Shown: positions 45,340 to 54,348, numbered from the stretch's first letter. The stretch: 64,000 nucleotides of DNA from Flavimaricola marinus (GCF_900184895.1 NZ_FXZK01000001.1:124001-188000); one strand, 5' to 3'. The notes: generated from the sequence alone by a model not told the origin. Numbers and translations are program-made.

Positions 45340-45555
45340 ATGGGACACAAATGGATCATCGACGTGCTTGAAGATCTGGGTGCATACGCACGGCAAAACG
45401 ATTTGCCGCTTCTCGCGGATCACCTCGGAGAAGCATCACGAATTGCGATGGCAGAAGCCGCAGTCGCGGTGGAAGAGTCTCCAATTAGGGGATTTGCCGA
45501 TGGCTCTGGATCTGGAAGGTTATCTGGTTCAAGTGGAACATGCGGGCGGGCTTGA
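45340..45555 (+). CDS. Small leader ORF upstream of and overlapping luxR
   Basis: The ORF encodes 71 residues beginning HKWIIDVLEDLGAYARQND. A strong GGAAGGAG ribosome site and the CtrA-like box precede it. The first 48 residues look like a folded helical peptide and resemble short proteins I recall before luxR genes in other Roseobacters. The last 18 residues overlap the luxR start in another frame and look low-complexity. It may be a real small regulator or a translated leader that couples to luxR. No known domain is recognised. Confidence 0.55.
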   Translation: MGHKWIIDVLEDLGAYARQNDLPLLADHLGEASRIAMAEAAVAVEESPIRGFADGSGSGRLSGSSGTCGRA

Positions 45556-46264
45556 AGACATTCAAGCTCTGATCATCGCACTGCGCGACCACTACCATGT
45601 CGCCCATATCGTCTATCATTGGGTGTCTTCGGACGGGGAACAATACGGGTGTGGCACCTATCCGGCCTCATGGGTGCAACACTACATCGATTGCGACTAC
45701 CTCCGCGTTGATCCGGTCATCATCGGGTGTTTCAAACGCTTCCACCCTGTCGATTGGAAACGGCTCGATTGGTCATCCAAAGGGGCGCGAGCGTTCCAGC
45801 AGGATGCCATCGCTCATGGCATCGGCAATCAAGGGTTTTCTATCCCGATCCGGGGGCCCAATGGACAGTTTGCGCTGTTTACCGTGACGGATTCGTGCTC
45901 CGACGCCGCGTGGCACGAATTCACCACCCGCCACCAGCGGGAGCTGATCCTGATCTCGCACTACTTCAACCTGAAAGCGCTTGAATTCGAAAGGGACCGC
46001 GCTCCCGATCCAGTCCGCAGTCTGTCCCCTCGCGAGGTGGATGCCCTGACCTTCCTCGCGATGGGCTACAGCCGGAGCCAGGTCGCAGACATGTTGACGA
46101 TTTCCGAGCACACGTTGCGGGCGTATATCGAGAGCGCCCGCTTCAAGCTCGGGGCCGCGAATACCACGCATGCTGTGACGAGAGCACTAAGCGAAGGACT
46201 CATCGTCGTCGGTGGAGCCGCTCGGAACGCAACCGGGGGCTGGCCGGGAAAAGACGAGAGTTAA
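45500..46264 (+). CDS. LuxR family AHL-responsive transcription factor
   Basis: The 254-residue regulator has an N-terminal autoinducer domain with the TraR-equivalent residues W58, Y62, D71, P72, W86 and G112, and a C-terminal helix-turn-helix with E179, L183 and G189 (LSPREVDALTFLAMGYS). All key acyl-homoserine lactone and DNA-binding residues are kept, so it should be active. I start it at ATG 45500 (MALDLEG, with AGGGGA upstream); a longer frame from 45368 lies under the leader ORF. luxI follows 138 bp downstream on the same strand. Confidence 0.85.
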   Translation: MALDLEGYLVQVEHAGGLEDIQALIIALRDHYHVAHIVYHWVSSDGEQYGCGTYPASWVQHYIDCDYLRVDPVIIGCFKRFHPVDWKRLDWSSKGARAFQQDAIAHGIGNQGFSIPIRGPNGQFALFTVTDSCSDAAWHEFTTRHQRELILISHYFNLKALEFERDRAPDPVRSLSPREVDALTFLAMGYSRSQVADMLTISEHTLRAYIESARFKLGAANTTHAVTRALSEGLIVVGGAARNATGGWPGKDES

Positions 46265-46291
46265 CGCCTTCCACAGCCCGGTTTCGCCGCG

Positions 46292-46340
46292 TTAACCTAC
46301 CTTTAACGCCTTTGAAACGGTCACTTAGCGTCACGTTAAC
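46292..46340 (+). promoter_or_regulatory. Two CtrA-like boxes before luxI
   Basis: Box 1 is TTAA-N7-TTAAC (46292-46307), an exact match. Box 2 is TTAG-N7-TTAAC (46325-46340), one mismatch, 33 bp (about three helical turns) further on. A further TTAA lies at the luxR stop. They end about 60 bp before the luxI ATG at 46403. No clear 18-20 bp lux box was found, only a short TGGGT-T-ACCCA palindrome at 46347-46357. Confidence 0.6.
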
Positions 46341-46402
46341 TATGATTGGGTTACCCATTTCCCCATCGGAAGAGCAACCAACTTGGACGCTGGGGTTAGA
46401 CA

Positions 46403-47035
46403 ATGTTGCGCTACATCTACGGATCGGACCTGAACGAACATTCACGCCTCGCAGACAGCATGTTTCGCGACCGTGCAGAGCAGTTTCACAATCGGCTGGG
46501 CTGGGATGTCACAGTCGATTCCAACGGATGGGAGCGCGATGAATACGACGACCTCAATCCGCTCTACGTCATTTGGGAACGCCCTGGCGGTTTGCATGGC
46601 GGCTCCATGCGCTTTCTTCCGACCACGGGTCAGACCATGGTCAACGACCATTTCCTGCACCTGACCGACGGGGTCCGGATCACCAGTCCGTTCATCTGGG
46701 AATGCACCCGGTTCTGCCTCTCACCAGAGGCCGATGGCCGGATTGCAGCAGCACTGATGCTCGCGGGCGGCGAAATCATGCGCGGCTTCGACATCAGCCA
46801 CTTTGTCGGTGTGTTCGACAGCAGGATGGTGCGCATCTATCGAATGATTGGTGCCAGCCCCGATGTTCTGGGCCAGGACGGCACTGGCAGGGACAAGATC
46901 GCTGTGGGGCTTTGGGCCTATGATCCTGCCAGCCGCAGCCGTGTTCTGCAGCGTGCAGGGCTTTCGTCCGACCTGTCCGAACATTGGTTTCAGCGGTCGT
47001 TTGGGCGGCCCGTCGCCATGCGATTGGCTGGCTGA
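46403..47035 (+). CDS. Acyl-homoserine lactone synthase (LuxI family)
   Basis: The 210-residue synthase makes an N-acyl-homoserine lactone from SAM and an acyl carrier. All invariant LuxI positions are present: R24, F28, W34, D46, D49, R70, F84, E100 and R103, including the MRFLPTTG and IWECTRF motifs. The residue after the TTGQTMV strand does not predict chain length reliably. It is a complete pair with the luxR gene. Promoter CtrA boxes suggest cell-cycle-linked control. Confidence 0.9.
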   Translation: MLRYIYGSDLNEHSRLADSMFRDRAEQFHNRLGWDVTVDSNGWERDEYDDLNPLYVIWERPGGLHGGSMRFLPTTGQTMVNDHFLHLTDGVRITSPFIWECTRFCLSPEADGRIAAALMLAGGEIMRGFDISHFVGVFDSRMVRIYRMIGASPDVLGQDGTGRDKIAVGLWAYDPASRSRVLQRAGLSSDLSEHWFQRSFGRPVAMRLAG

Positions 47036-47086
47036 ACCAAGCTCAGCGGGGCTGGCACCCGGCGCGGCCCGAGGCTAGGGTGCGGC

Positions 47087-48613
47087 ATGTCTTTGCCCGC
47101 CCTCACTTTCTCTGAAGATCAGGCCCATGCCTGGGATCAGATCAGCACCGTTCTGCGCCAATCAGGCGTGGATCTGGACGATAGTCTGCTAATGCCACCC
47201 CGGTCTGACGCGCAAAGCGTCTTGGCCGTGATCGGCAAGGCGGGCTCGGGCAAAACGATGTTGCTGGCGGCGCTTACCAAAGCTCTGGCGGAGGCCGGCG
47301 TCGATATTGTCTCGGGCGATTGGGAAGGCAAGCGCCGCAAGGATCGGCGCACACTGGCCATCCTCGCCCCGACCAACAAGGCAGCATCGGTGCTCCGCAG
47401 CCGCGGTGTTCCCGCGACGACCATTCACCGCATCCTCTATACGCCGGTTTACGACCCTCAATACGAGAAGGTTGCCGAGTGGCTGGCCGGTCAGGGGGAC
47501 CGACCCGAGATCGAGGGGCTGTCAGACGTGGCGCTTGACCGCGCCTGGGCCTCCTACCAGGCCAATACTTCCGTACCTGCTGCGCTAGCCGCTGCAGGAC
47601 TGCGGGGTTCGGACTTTATCACCGGCTGGAAACGGCGCGAAGATCCGTTGGACATTGGTTTGATCGATGAATCGTCCATGCTCGACGAAAAGCAGTTCGC
47701 CGACCTGCAGGATATCTTTCCTACGCTTATGCTTTTTGGGGATCCGGCCCAGCTTCCGCCCGTGCAATCCTCGGGCGGAATGGTCTTTGAAACCTTGCCG
47801 CCCGAGCGCACCCTCACGCTGCATCGCATTCACCGCCAAGATGCGGGCAATCCGATCCTCGATCTGGCCCACGCCCTGGCCGATCCGGCGTTGGAGTTTC
47901 ATGATTTCGAAAGAATGATCGAAGACGCTGCCAAGACGGACGAACGTGTCGTCATGGCAGGCCGTGTCGAAGCCGACCTCATGGCCCGATCCCCAGTTCT
48001 GGTCTGGCGCAATGCCACGCGTATCCGCCTGATCCACGCCTTTCGCGGAGCCTTCAATGCCCCGATCGACGAGTTGCTCGAGGGAGAGCCGCTGATATGC
48101 GACGGGATTGAGTTGCCGCTCAAGCACCGCAAGAAGCGCCTCGATCTAGAGGCACGAGGTCTGATCAAAGGGGCGCAGGTCGTCTATCTGGGGCCCGGCA
48201 AGCGGCCCGGATTTTCGCGACTGCATGTGTTTGGTGCGGAGGAACCCCAAGTCTCCGCGGCATCCATCGTCAAGATCGAGCAGGAGGGCGACGCGGAGCC
48301 GTTCATCCCGTTTGCGGCTCGGATGGGGGCTACATTCCTGCATGGAGCTGCCGTGACGATTCACAAAGCGCAGGGTTCACAATGGGATACGGTTCAGGTC
48401 TTTGCCCCCGACATTTACGCCGCCAGCCGCATGGGCCGCGTTGAGGCCGGGCAACCCCTATGGAAGCGCCTCGCTTATGTCGCGATCACCCGTGCAGAGC
48501 GCGAGTTGCGCTGGGTCGTGCGGCCGATGCTGGCAAAACCCAAATCGGAGTTGACCATTGCCGACCTGTCCGCGCCGGCCGCTCCGTTGACTCTTACAGG
48601 AGAAGATACATGA
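47087..48613 (+). CDS. RecD-like superfamily 1 helicase/ATPase
   Basis: The 508-residue protein shows SF1B helicase motifs: I GKAGSGKT (residues 50-57), II IDESSM, III FGDPAQLPPV, V TIHKAQGSQWDTV and VI YVAITRA. It resembles single-subunit RecD2-like or phage Dda-like helicases without the RecD N-terminal extension. Likely it moves 5' to 3' on single-stranded DNA in repair or uptake. It overlaps the SDR gene by ATGA. Its place 51 bp after luxI could put it under the same promoter. Confidence 0.75.
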   Translation: MSLPALTFSEDQAHAWDQISTVLRQSGVDLDDSLLMPPRSDAQSVLAVIGKAGSGKTMLLAALTKALAEAGVDIVSGDWEGKRRKDRRTLAILAPTNKAASVLRSRGVPATTIHRILYTPVYDPQYEKVAEWLAGQGDRPEIEGLSDVALDRAWASYQANTSVPAALAAAGLRGSDFITGWKRREDPLDIGLIDESSMLDEKQFADLQDIFPTLMLFGDPAQLPPVQSSGGMVFETLPPERTLTLHRIHRQDAGNPILDLAHALADPALEFHDFERMIEDAAKTDERVVMAGRVEADLMARSPVLVWRNATRIRLIHAFRGAFNAPIDELLEGEPLICDGIELPLKHRKKRLDLEARGLIKGAQVVYLGPGKRPGFSRLHVFGAEEPQVSAASIVKIEQEGDAEPFIPFAARMGATFLHGAAVTIHKAQGSQWDTVQVFAPDIYAASRMGRVEAGQPLWKRLAYVAITRAERELRWVVRPMLAKPKSELTIADLSAPAAPLTLTGEDT

Positions 48614-49338
48614 AGACCGCAATTGTCACTGGCGCCTCAAGCGGCATCGGCCGAGCGGTCGCCGAGCGGCTCTTGGAACATGGCTGGATTGTGGGCCTTG
48701 TCGCGCGTCGCGCGGGCCCGTTGGAAGAGATCGCCGCGGCGCACGACGGAGCCCATGCCTTGCCCTGCGACGTGACCTCTCCCGATGATGTGACAGAGGC
48801 CTTCGCAGCCTTCACTAGGGCCGCAGGACGACTGGACGTGCTGTTCAACAATGCTGGCATCTTCACCCCGCCTGCCCCTATCGACGAGATCAGCGTCGAG
48901 GACTGGACCCGTGCGGTTGCCGTCAACCAGACGGGAATGTTCCTGTGCGCCCGAGCCGCCTTTGGGCAAATGCGCCGGCAATCGCCGATGGGTGGGCGCA
49001 TCATCAACAACGGTTCGGTGTCCGCCCAGACCCCGCGGGAAGGCGCCACGACCTATACCACGACCAAGCACGCGATTACCGGATTGACCAAACAGATTGC
49101 GCTGGATGGCCGGCCCTTCGACATCGCTTGTGGCCAGATCGATATCGGCAATGCCCGTACTGACATGGTCAGCGAACTCGTCAAACGAGAAGCGGCGGCG
49201 GGTCGCCCCACGCTAGAGACGATGGACGTCGGACTGGTGGCCGATGCCGTGCGTCACATGGCCGAGCTACCGCTGACGGCCAATGTGCTGTTTCAAACGA
49301 TCATGGCCACAAAGATGCCACTGGTTGGCCGCGGCTGA
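48610..49338 (+). CDS. Short-chain dehydrogenase/reductase
   Basis: The 242-residue NAD(P)-dependent oxidoreductase has the TGASSGIG cofactor loop (7-14), NNAG (80-83), catalytic Ser near 136-138, and YTTTK with Tyr149 and Lys153. The later NARTDMV region fits the substrate-loop start. The substrate is unknown. It overlaps the helicase gene by four bases, so they share a transcript, although no functional link between them is obvious. Confidence 0.8.
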   Translation: MKTAIVTGASSGIGRAVAERLLEHGWIVGLVARRAGPLEEIAAAHDGAHALPCDVTSPDDVTEAFAAFTRAAGRLDVLFNNAGIFTPPAPIDEISVEDWTRAVAVNQTGMFLCARAAFGQMRRQSPMGGRIINNGSVSAQTPREGATTYTTTKHAITGLTKQIALDGRPFDIACGQIDIGNARTDMVSELVKREAAAGRPTLETMDVGLVADAVRHMAELPLTANVLFQTIMATKMPLVGRG

Positions 49339-49434
49339 TTGCCCTGCGACGGCTGGCGAGATAAGAGTGCAGATCGGGTCTGCTCCCATCTCGCTCTCGT
49401 TCCTATCGCCGCAGGTTGAGGCAACGTCGGCCTG

Positions 49435-50721
49435 CTACGACGTCTTGGCCTCAGCCAGCGCATCTTCCCATGTCCGCAATCCGACTTTGGGCGATTGCAC
49501 CAACACCGACATGTTCCCCGGCTTGTGCTCGTTGCGCCGCATTTTTGTGTGCGCAGCAGGGATCTGGTTCCAGCCAAACACCTCGGACATACAAGGGTCC
49601 AACCGACGATCGAGCATCAGGTCGTTGGCGGCGCTGGCTTGCGACAGGTTCGCGAAATGCGATCCCTGCACCCGCTTTTGATGCATCCAGAGGTAACGCG
49701 CATCGAGTGTCAGGTTATACCCTGTCGTACCTGCACAGATGACAATCATGCCACCACGCTTGCAGACGAAATTCGACACCGGGAACGTGGCCTCGCCGGG
49801 ATGTTCGAACACCATGTCGACGTTGTTGCCCTTGCCGGTGATGTCCCAGATGGCTTTGCCAAAGCGGCGCACTTCGGCAAACCAAGACTTGTACTCGGCC
49901 GTATTGACCGTCGGCATCTGCCCCCAACAGTCGAAGTCCTTGCGGTTGAGCACGCCTTTGGCCCCGAGGCCCATGACGAACTCGCGCTTGTCCTCGTCTG
50001 AGATGACGCCAATGGCGTTTGCCCCTGCGGTATTGATCAACTGGATGGCGTAGGATCCCAAGCCACCCGAGGCGCCCCACACCAGCACGTTCTGACCGGG
50101 GCGCAGCTCGTGCGGGCTGTGGCCAAACAACATCCGGTAGGCAGTCGCGAGTGTCAGGGTGTAACACGCGCTTTCTTCCCACGTCAGGTGAGCCGGGCGA
50201 CGCATCAATTGCTGCGACTGCACGCATGTGAACTGTGCGAATGACCCATCCGGCGTCTCGTATCCCCAGATCCGCTGGCTTGGCGAAAACATGGGATCGC
50301 CGCCGTTGCAGTGCTCATCGTCGCCGTCGTCCTGATTGCAGTGAATGACGACTTCGTCGCCGACCTTCCACCGCTTGACCTTGTCGCCGACGGCCCAAAC
50401 GATCCCTGACGCGTCCGACCCTGCGATATGATATTCCGCGCCGTGCACGTCGAATGGAGACAGCGGCACACCCAACCCAGCCCAAACGCCATTATAGTTG
50501 ACGCCAGCAGCCATCACCATCACCAGCACTTCGTTGCTGTCGGGCATGGGAACGTCGACGGTTTCGACCTGAAACGCCACATGCGGTTCACCGTGCCGTT
50601 CACGCCGGATCGTCCAGGCATGCATCTGCGCAGGCACGTGGCCCAACGGGGGCATTTCCCCAACGGCATAAAGATCTTTCTTGGGCGCGGTCAGGGTGGG
50701 GGCATTCTGGTCAAGGGCCAT
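49435..50721 (-). CDS. ccr: Crotonyl-CoA carboxylase/reductase
   Basis: The 428-residue MDR-family enzyme reduces crotonyl-CoA with NADPH while adding CO2, giving ethylmalonyl-CoA, the signature step of the ethylmalonyl-CoA pathway. The first substrate motif GVNYNGVWAGLG, the WGYETPDGSFAQF region with the CO2-pocket Glu, and the NADPH loop WGASGGLGSYAIQ are present. ATG 50721 has GGAG six bases upstream. It lies on the opposite strand to ecm, with an acyltransferase gene between. A palindromic ATTAC motif lies upstream. Confidence 0.95.
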   Translation of the reverse strand: MALDQNAPTLTAPKKDLYAVGEMPPLGHVPAQMHAWTIRRERHGEPHVAFQVETVDVPMPDSNEVLVMVMAAGVNYNGVWAGLGVPLSPFDVHGAEYHIAGSDASGIVWAVGDKVKRWKVGDEVVIHCNQDDGDDEHCNGGDPMFSPSQRIWGYETPDGSFAQFTCVQSQQLMRRPAHLTWEESACYTLTLATAYRMLFGHSPHELRPGQNVLVWGASGGLGSYAIQLINTAGANAIGVISDEDKREFVMGLGAKGVLNRKDFDCWGQMPTVNTAEYKSWFAEVRRFGKAIWDITGKGNNVDMVFEHPGEATFPVSNFVCKRGGMIVICAGTTGYNLTLDARYLWMHQKRVQGSHFANLSQASAANDLMLDRRLDPCMSEVFGWNQIPAAHTKMRRNEHKPGNMSVLVQSPKVGLRTWEDALAEAKTS

Positions 50722-50836
50722 GTCAGTCTCCATCGGGTTAGCCTCAATCGCTCATGCCGCGCTGCAGAATCAGTGCGGCTCTGCCCCCTGATTACAAACG
50801 GCTCCGCAAGATTGCAATGTCCCCAATGCTATTTTT

Positions 50837-50849
50837 GTAATTTTATTAC
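50837..50849. promoter_or_regulatory. GTAAT-TTT-ATTAC palindrome upstream of ccr
   Basis: GTAATTTTATTAC is a perfect 5-3-5 inverted repeat, 116-128 bp upstream of the ccr ATG and overlapping the last codons of the acyltransferase gene. Additional ATTAC (50791-50795) and ATTGCAAT (50811-50818) half-sites lie closer to ccr. A near-identical copy sits just before ecm (52349-52361). Confidence 0.5.
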
Positions 50850-52249
50850 TCAGCGACATCCAGGTCTGCGATGGGTGCCGCCGCATTGGCCTCCTGTGCG
50901 AACAGGTGCTCGATGGATCGGGCATAATAGGCGAGGACGTCGACTTCACCGGGGATGACTGCGTAGGTCCCATGATCCTCCTTGACCAAGCCGCGTTCGC
51001 TCAGCACCGCCAAGGCGGCCTTTGTAATTGCCTCTGGTTCGCGCCGCGGCAGGATGGCGTCCTTGGTCCTGAGTGTCTCGAGAAGTGCCTCCACATCCCG
51101 GCAGATTGTCGCTTCGCTACGCGGCACGCCATCAATCAATACCGTTGAAACAAGCGGCACAGGCAAGACAGGCATGACGGCCCGCACCCGCGCCATGAGC
51201 ACTTGCGCAGTCACTTCGGCGTCCATCGCCGGGTTCTCAGCGACTTCGGCGGCCAGCGAAAGCGGCGCGCCAAAACTGACGGAGGCCGTTCCAAACCCCT
51301 TGAACCGCAAGGTCAACCGCTTGAGGAAATGCCCTCCCAGACCCCGGAGGACATCTCCCAACGGTGGTCTGAACCGGCGAACGCCAGTCTTGTCCGCCTT
51401 GATCAAAAAGCGGTCCTCCAGCACGTGATCGTAGTTCAGCGCAACGGGAACAAAGATCACGTCCCGCCCCCCCGGTTGCCAGCCCGACAGGATATAGTTC
51501 AAAAGACCCAGCTTTGGCTCACCGACCCGCCCGGTCAGACTGAGCCCGCCTTCGGGAAAGAACGCTTGTGTCACGCCCCCTTGCACCGCCAGTTGGACAT
51601 AGCGTGCCAGAACTTTTCGGTAGAGGCCGCCACGGTTGCGACGCCGAATGAAGTAGGCGCCCATCGCCCTGATCATCGACGACAGCGGCCATATTCGTGC
51701 CCACTCGCCAACGGCATACGACAGGGCCGAGGTTTGTGAGACGAGGTAGGTCACCAGAACGTAATCCATGTTGGACCGATGGTTCATCACAAAGATGACG
51801 GCGGCGTCTGGGTCGATCTTGTCCAGCGCGGATCGGTCAAAGGACCCCAGTTTGATCCGATACAGGGACCGGCTGATCCATCGCGCCAATCGCGTTCCGA
51901 ATGTGAAATAGGCCGTGGCAGAGAAAGACGGAACGATCTCGCGGGCGTAGTCGCGGGCCTTTTCAAAGGCGACGTTCTCAGGGACGTTGTTCTCGTGTGC
52001 GTGCTCGACGATCGCTTCGGTGACCTGTGGATCGTAAATCAAGCGCTGGATCATGTCATAGCGGCGCGCCAGCTTGAACGGTTCGATCGGCCTCTGCAGT
52101 CTTGTGTTGAGCCGTGCAATCAGGCGCTCCGCCCGTTTACGGAAGAACCAGCGCACAGACGGGAACAGAAAGTGCGACGCAAATGTCACCGCCGCAAACA
52201 GCAAGATCAGGATCAAGAGCCAAAGCGGCAATGCTACGGTTTGTGTCAT
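50846..52249 (-). CDS. PlsB-like glycerol-3-phosphate/lyso-PA acyltransferase
   Basis: The 467-residue protein has one N-terminal membrane helix (residues 6-30) and the four acyltransferase blocks: NHRSNMD (HX4D, H157/D162), GAYFIRRR, FFPEGGLSLTGR and VPVALNYDHV. The FIRR and EGG boxes favour the PlsB glycerol-3-phosphate group in a short form over PlsC. It starts phospholipid synthesis at the membrane. ATG 52249 (MTQTVA) is preferred; the frame is open to 52324. Placement between ccr and ecm recurs, as I recall, in related genomes and may link lipid synthesis to acetate growth. Confidence 0.75.
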   Translation of the reverse strand: MTQTVALPLWLLILILLFAAVTFASHFLFPSVRWFFRKRAERLIARLNTRLQRPIEPFKLARRYDMIQRLIYDPQVTEAIVEHAHENNVPENVAFEKARDYAREIVPSFSATAYFTFGTRLARWISRSLYRIKLGSFDRSALDKIDPDAAVIFVMNHRSNMDYVLVTYLVSQTSALSYAVGEWARIWPLSSMIRAMGAYFIRRRNRGGLYRKVLARYVQLAVQGGVTQAFFPEGGLSLTGRVGEPKLGLLNYILSGWQPGGRDVIFVPVALNYDHVLEDRFLIKADKTGVRRFRPPLGDVLRGLGGHFLKRLTLRFKGFGTASVSFGAPLSLAAEVAENPAMDAEVTAQVLMARVRAVMPVLPVPLVSTVLIDGVPRSEATICRDVEALLETLRTKDAILPRREPEAITKAALAVLSERGLVKEDHGTYAVIPGEVDVLAYYARSIEHLFAQEANAAAPIADLDVAE

Positions 52250-52348
52250 TGCGAGACCGTGACAGGGTTGGCGGCTAAGGTAAATCCACCCATGCCGCAG
52301 CGCAGCACATTGACAGCGCCACAAAATTCCGACAAGTGTCCCATCAAC

Positions 52349-52361
52349 GCAATTTTATTAC
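52349..52361. promoter_or_regulatory. GCAAT-TTT-ATTAC motif before ecm
   Basis: GCAATTTTATTAC differs from the ccr motif at one base (C for T), and shares the 11-mer AATTTTATTAC. It lies 23 bases before the ecm ATG, where a bound protein would block the transcript start or leader. Confidence 0.45.
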
Positions 52362-52383
52362 GTCACGAAATCTGGAGCCTGAA

Positions 52384-54348
52384 ATGACCGCATCGAAGGA
52401 CAAGCCCTGGTTGATCCGCACCTATGCCGGGCACTCCACTGCCGCCGCTTCCAACGCCTTGTACAGGGGCAATCTCGAAAAGGGGCAGACAGGTCTCTCC
52501 GTCGCTTTCGATCTGCCAACTCAGACCGGATACGACAGCGACCATATCCTTGCACGCGGCGAGGTTGGCAAAGTCGGTGTTCCGGTCTGCCATATGGGGG
52601 ACATGCGAACGCTCTTTGACGGCATTCCTCTCGATCAGATGAACACGTCAATGACGATCAACGCCACCGCCCCTTGGCTTCTCTCGCTCTATATTGCCGT
52701 GGCCGAAGAGCAAGGTGCGGACGTTTCTGGCCTTCAGGGCACCGTGCAGAATGACATCATCAAGGAATACCTTTCGCGTGGCACCTACATCTGCCCGCCA
52801 AAGCCAAGTCTGAGAATGATCACGGATGTGGCTGCATACACTCGGCAACATTTGCCGAAATGGAACCCGATGAATATCTGTTCCTATCACTTGCAGGAGG
52901 CAGGAGCATCACCTGAAGAGGAATTGGCATTTGCCCTTGCAACTGCAACGGCAGTGCTTGACGACTTGCGGGCCAAAGTCGCTGCGGACGACTTTCCGGA
53001 AATGGTCGGCCGGATTTCATTTTTTGTGAACGCCGGTATTCGATTTGTAACGGAGCTGTGCAAGATGCGCGCTTTTGTCGAATTGTGGGATGAAATCTGC
53101 CGGGACCGATACGGAATAAGCGATCCGAAATACCGTCGCTTTCGCTATGGTGTGCAGGTCAATTCGCTCGGTCTGACAGAGCAGCAGCCGGAAAACAACG
53201 TCTATCGCATCCTGATCGAAATGCTGGCCGTTACGCTGTCCAAGAATGCACGTGCACGAGCGGTGCAGCTGCCTGCGTGGAACGAAGCTCTTGGATTACC
53301 GCGCCCTTGGGACCAGCAGTGGTCCATGCGCATGCAGCAGATCCTCGCCTATGAAACCGATCTGCTGGAATACGAAGATCTGTTCGACGGCAATCCGGCA
53401 ATCGAACGCAAAGTCGATGCGCTCAAGGCCGGTGCCCGGGCGGAATTGGCACAGATCGACGCCATGGGAGGTGCGGTCGAAGCCATTGCACACATGAAGT
53501 CGCGTCTCGTCGATAGCAACGCCAATCGCATTGCAGCGATCGAAAGCGGCGACACTGTCGTGGTCGGGGTGAACAGGTGGCAATCGGGGGAGGCCTCTCC
53601 TCTGACCTCGGGTGACGGCGTCGCAATGACGGCCGATCCTGACGCCGAAGCGGATCAGGTATCTCGCCTAAGACAATGGAAAGCCGACAGAAACAATGCC
53701 GAGGTACAGCAAGCTCTCACGAATTTGCGGACGGCGGCGCAATCTGGCGCCAATATCATGCCACCTTCGATTGCATGTGCTAAAGCCGGTGTGACGACGG
53801 GCGAATGGGCCAATGTGGTCCGTTCCGTCTTTGGCGAGTATCGTGCGCCGACCGGCGTCAGCCCTCATGCCTCGAACCGGACAGAGGGCCTCGACGAGAT
53901 CCGTGCGGCCGTTGACGCCGTCAGCCAGAAGTTGGGACGCCGCCTGACTTTCCTCATGGGGAAACCCGGTCTCGACGGGCATTCCAACGGAGCCGAACAG
54001 ATCGCCGCGCGCGCCAGGGACTGCGGGATGGACATGCGGTATGGTGGTATAAGGATGACGCCAGAGGAAATCGTCGAGCAGGCGAAGGCGGAGAAGGCAC
54101 ATGTGATCGGCCTTTCGATCCTTTCAGGCTCTCATCTGCCCCTAATTGACGATGTGCTGCGGCACCTCAAATCCAATGGCCTTTCACACGTGCCGGTTGT
54201 TGTCGGCGGCATAATTCCTGATCAGGATATTGCCCATTTGAAACAATCTGGAGTTGCGCGAGTCTATACGCCGAAGGATTTCGAACTCAATCGGATCATG
54301 TCTGATATCGTCTCCCTCTCGGAAGCGGGGCTCGCGAAGATAGCGTAG
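52384..54348 (+). CDS. ecm: Ethylmalonyl-CoA mutase (coenzyme B12-dependent)
   Basis: The 654-residue mutase converts ethylmalonyl-CoA to methylsuccinyl-CoA in the ethylmalonyl-CoA pathway. The large N-terminal substrate barrel starts WLIRTYAGHSTAAASNALYR. The C-terminal B12 domain has GKPGLDGHSNGAEQIA, with the DxHxxG cobalt-ligand motif near residue 531. Sequence length and the ccr neighbourhood separate it from methylmalonyl-CoA mutase. ATG 52384 has GGAG upstream. Base use looks slightly more A+T-rich than that of its neighbours. Cobalamin genes (cobU) occur at 18.7 kb. Confidence 0.9.
   Translation: MTASKDKPWLIRTYAGHSTAAASNALYRGNLEKGQTGLSVAFDLPTQTGYDSDHILARGEVGKVGVPVCHMGDMRTLFDGIPLDQMNTSMTINATAPWLLSLYIAVAEEQGADVSGLQGTVQNDIIKEYLSRGTYICPPKPSLRMITDVAAYTRQHLPKWNPMNICSYHLQEAGASPEEELAFALATATAVLDDLRAKVAADDFPEMVGRISFFVNAGIRFVTELCKMRAFVELWDEICRDRYGISDPKYRRFRYGVQVNSLGLTEQQPENNVYRILIEMLAVTLSKNARARAVQLPAWNEALGLPRPWDQQWSMRMQQILAYETDLLEYEDLFDGNPAIERKVDALKAGARAELAQIDAMGGAVEAIAHMKSRLVDSNANRIAAIESGDTVVVGVNRWQSGEASPLTSGDGVAMTADPDAEADQVSRLRQWKADRNNAEVQQALTNLRTAAQSGANIMPPSIACAKAGVTTGEWANVVRSVFGEYRAPTGVSPHASNRTEGLDEIRAAVDAVSQKLGRRLTFLMGKPGLDGHSNGAEQIAARARDCGMDMRYGGIRMTPEEIVEQAKAEKAHVIGLSILSGSHLPLIDDVLRHLKSNGLSHVPVVVGGIIPDQDIAHLKQSGVARVYTPKDFELNRIMSDIVSLSEAGLAKIA

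Noticed and set aside
46347-46357. TGGGT-T-ACCCA palindrome as a lux box before luxI
   Set aside because: Arms are only 5 bp and the 11-bp length is far from the usual 18-20 bp lux box; kept only as a note.
52250-52383. A cobalamin riboswitch before the B12-dependent mutase
   Set aside because: The gap is too short and no B12-box-like sequence was recognised.
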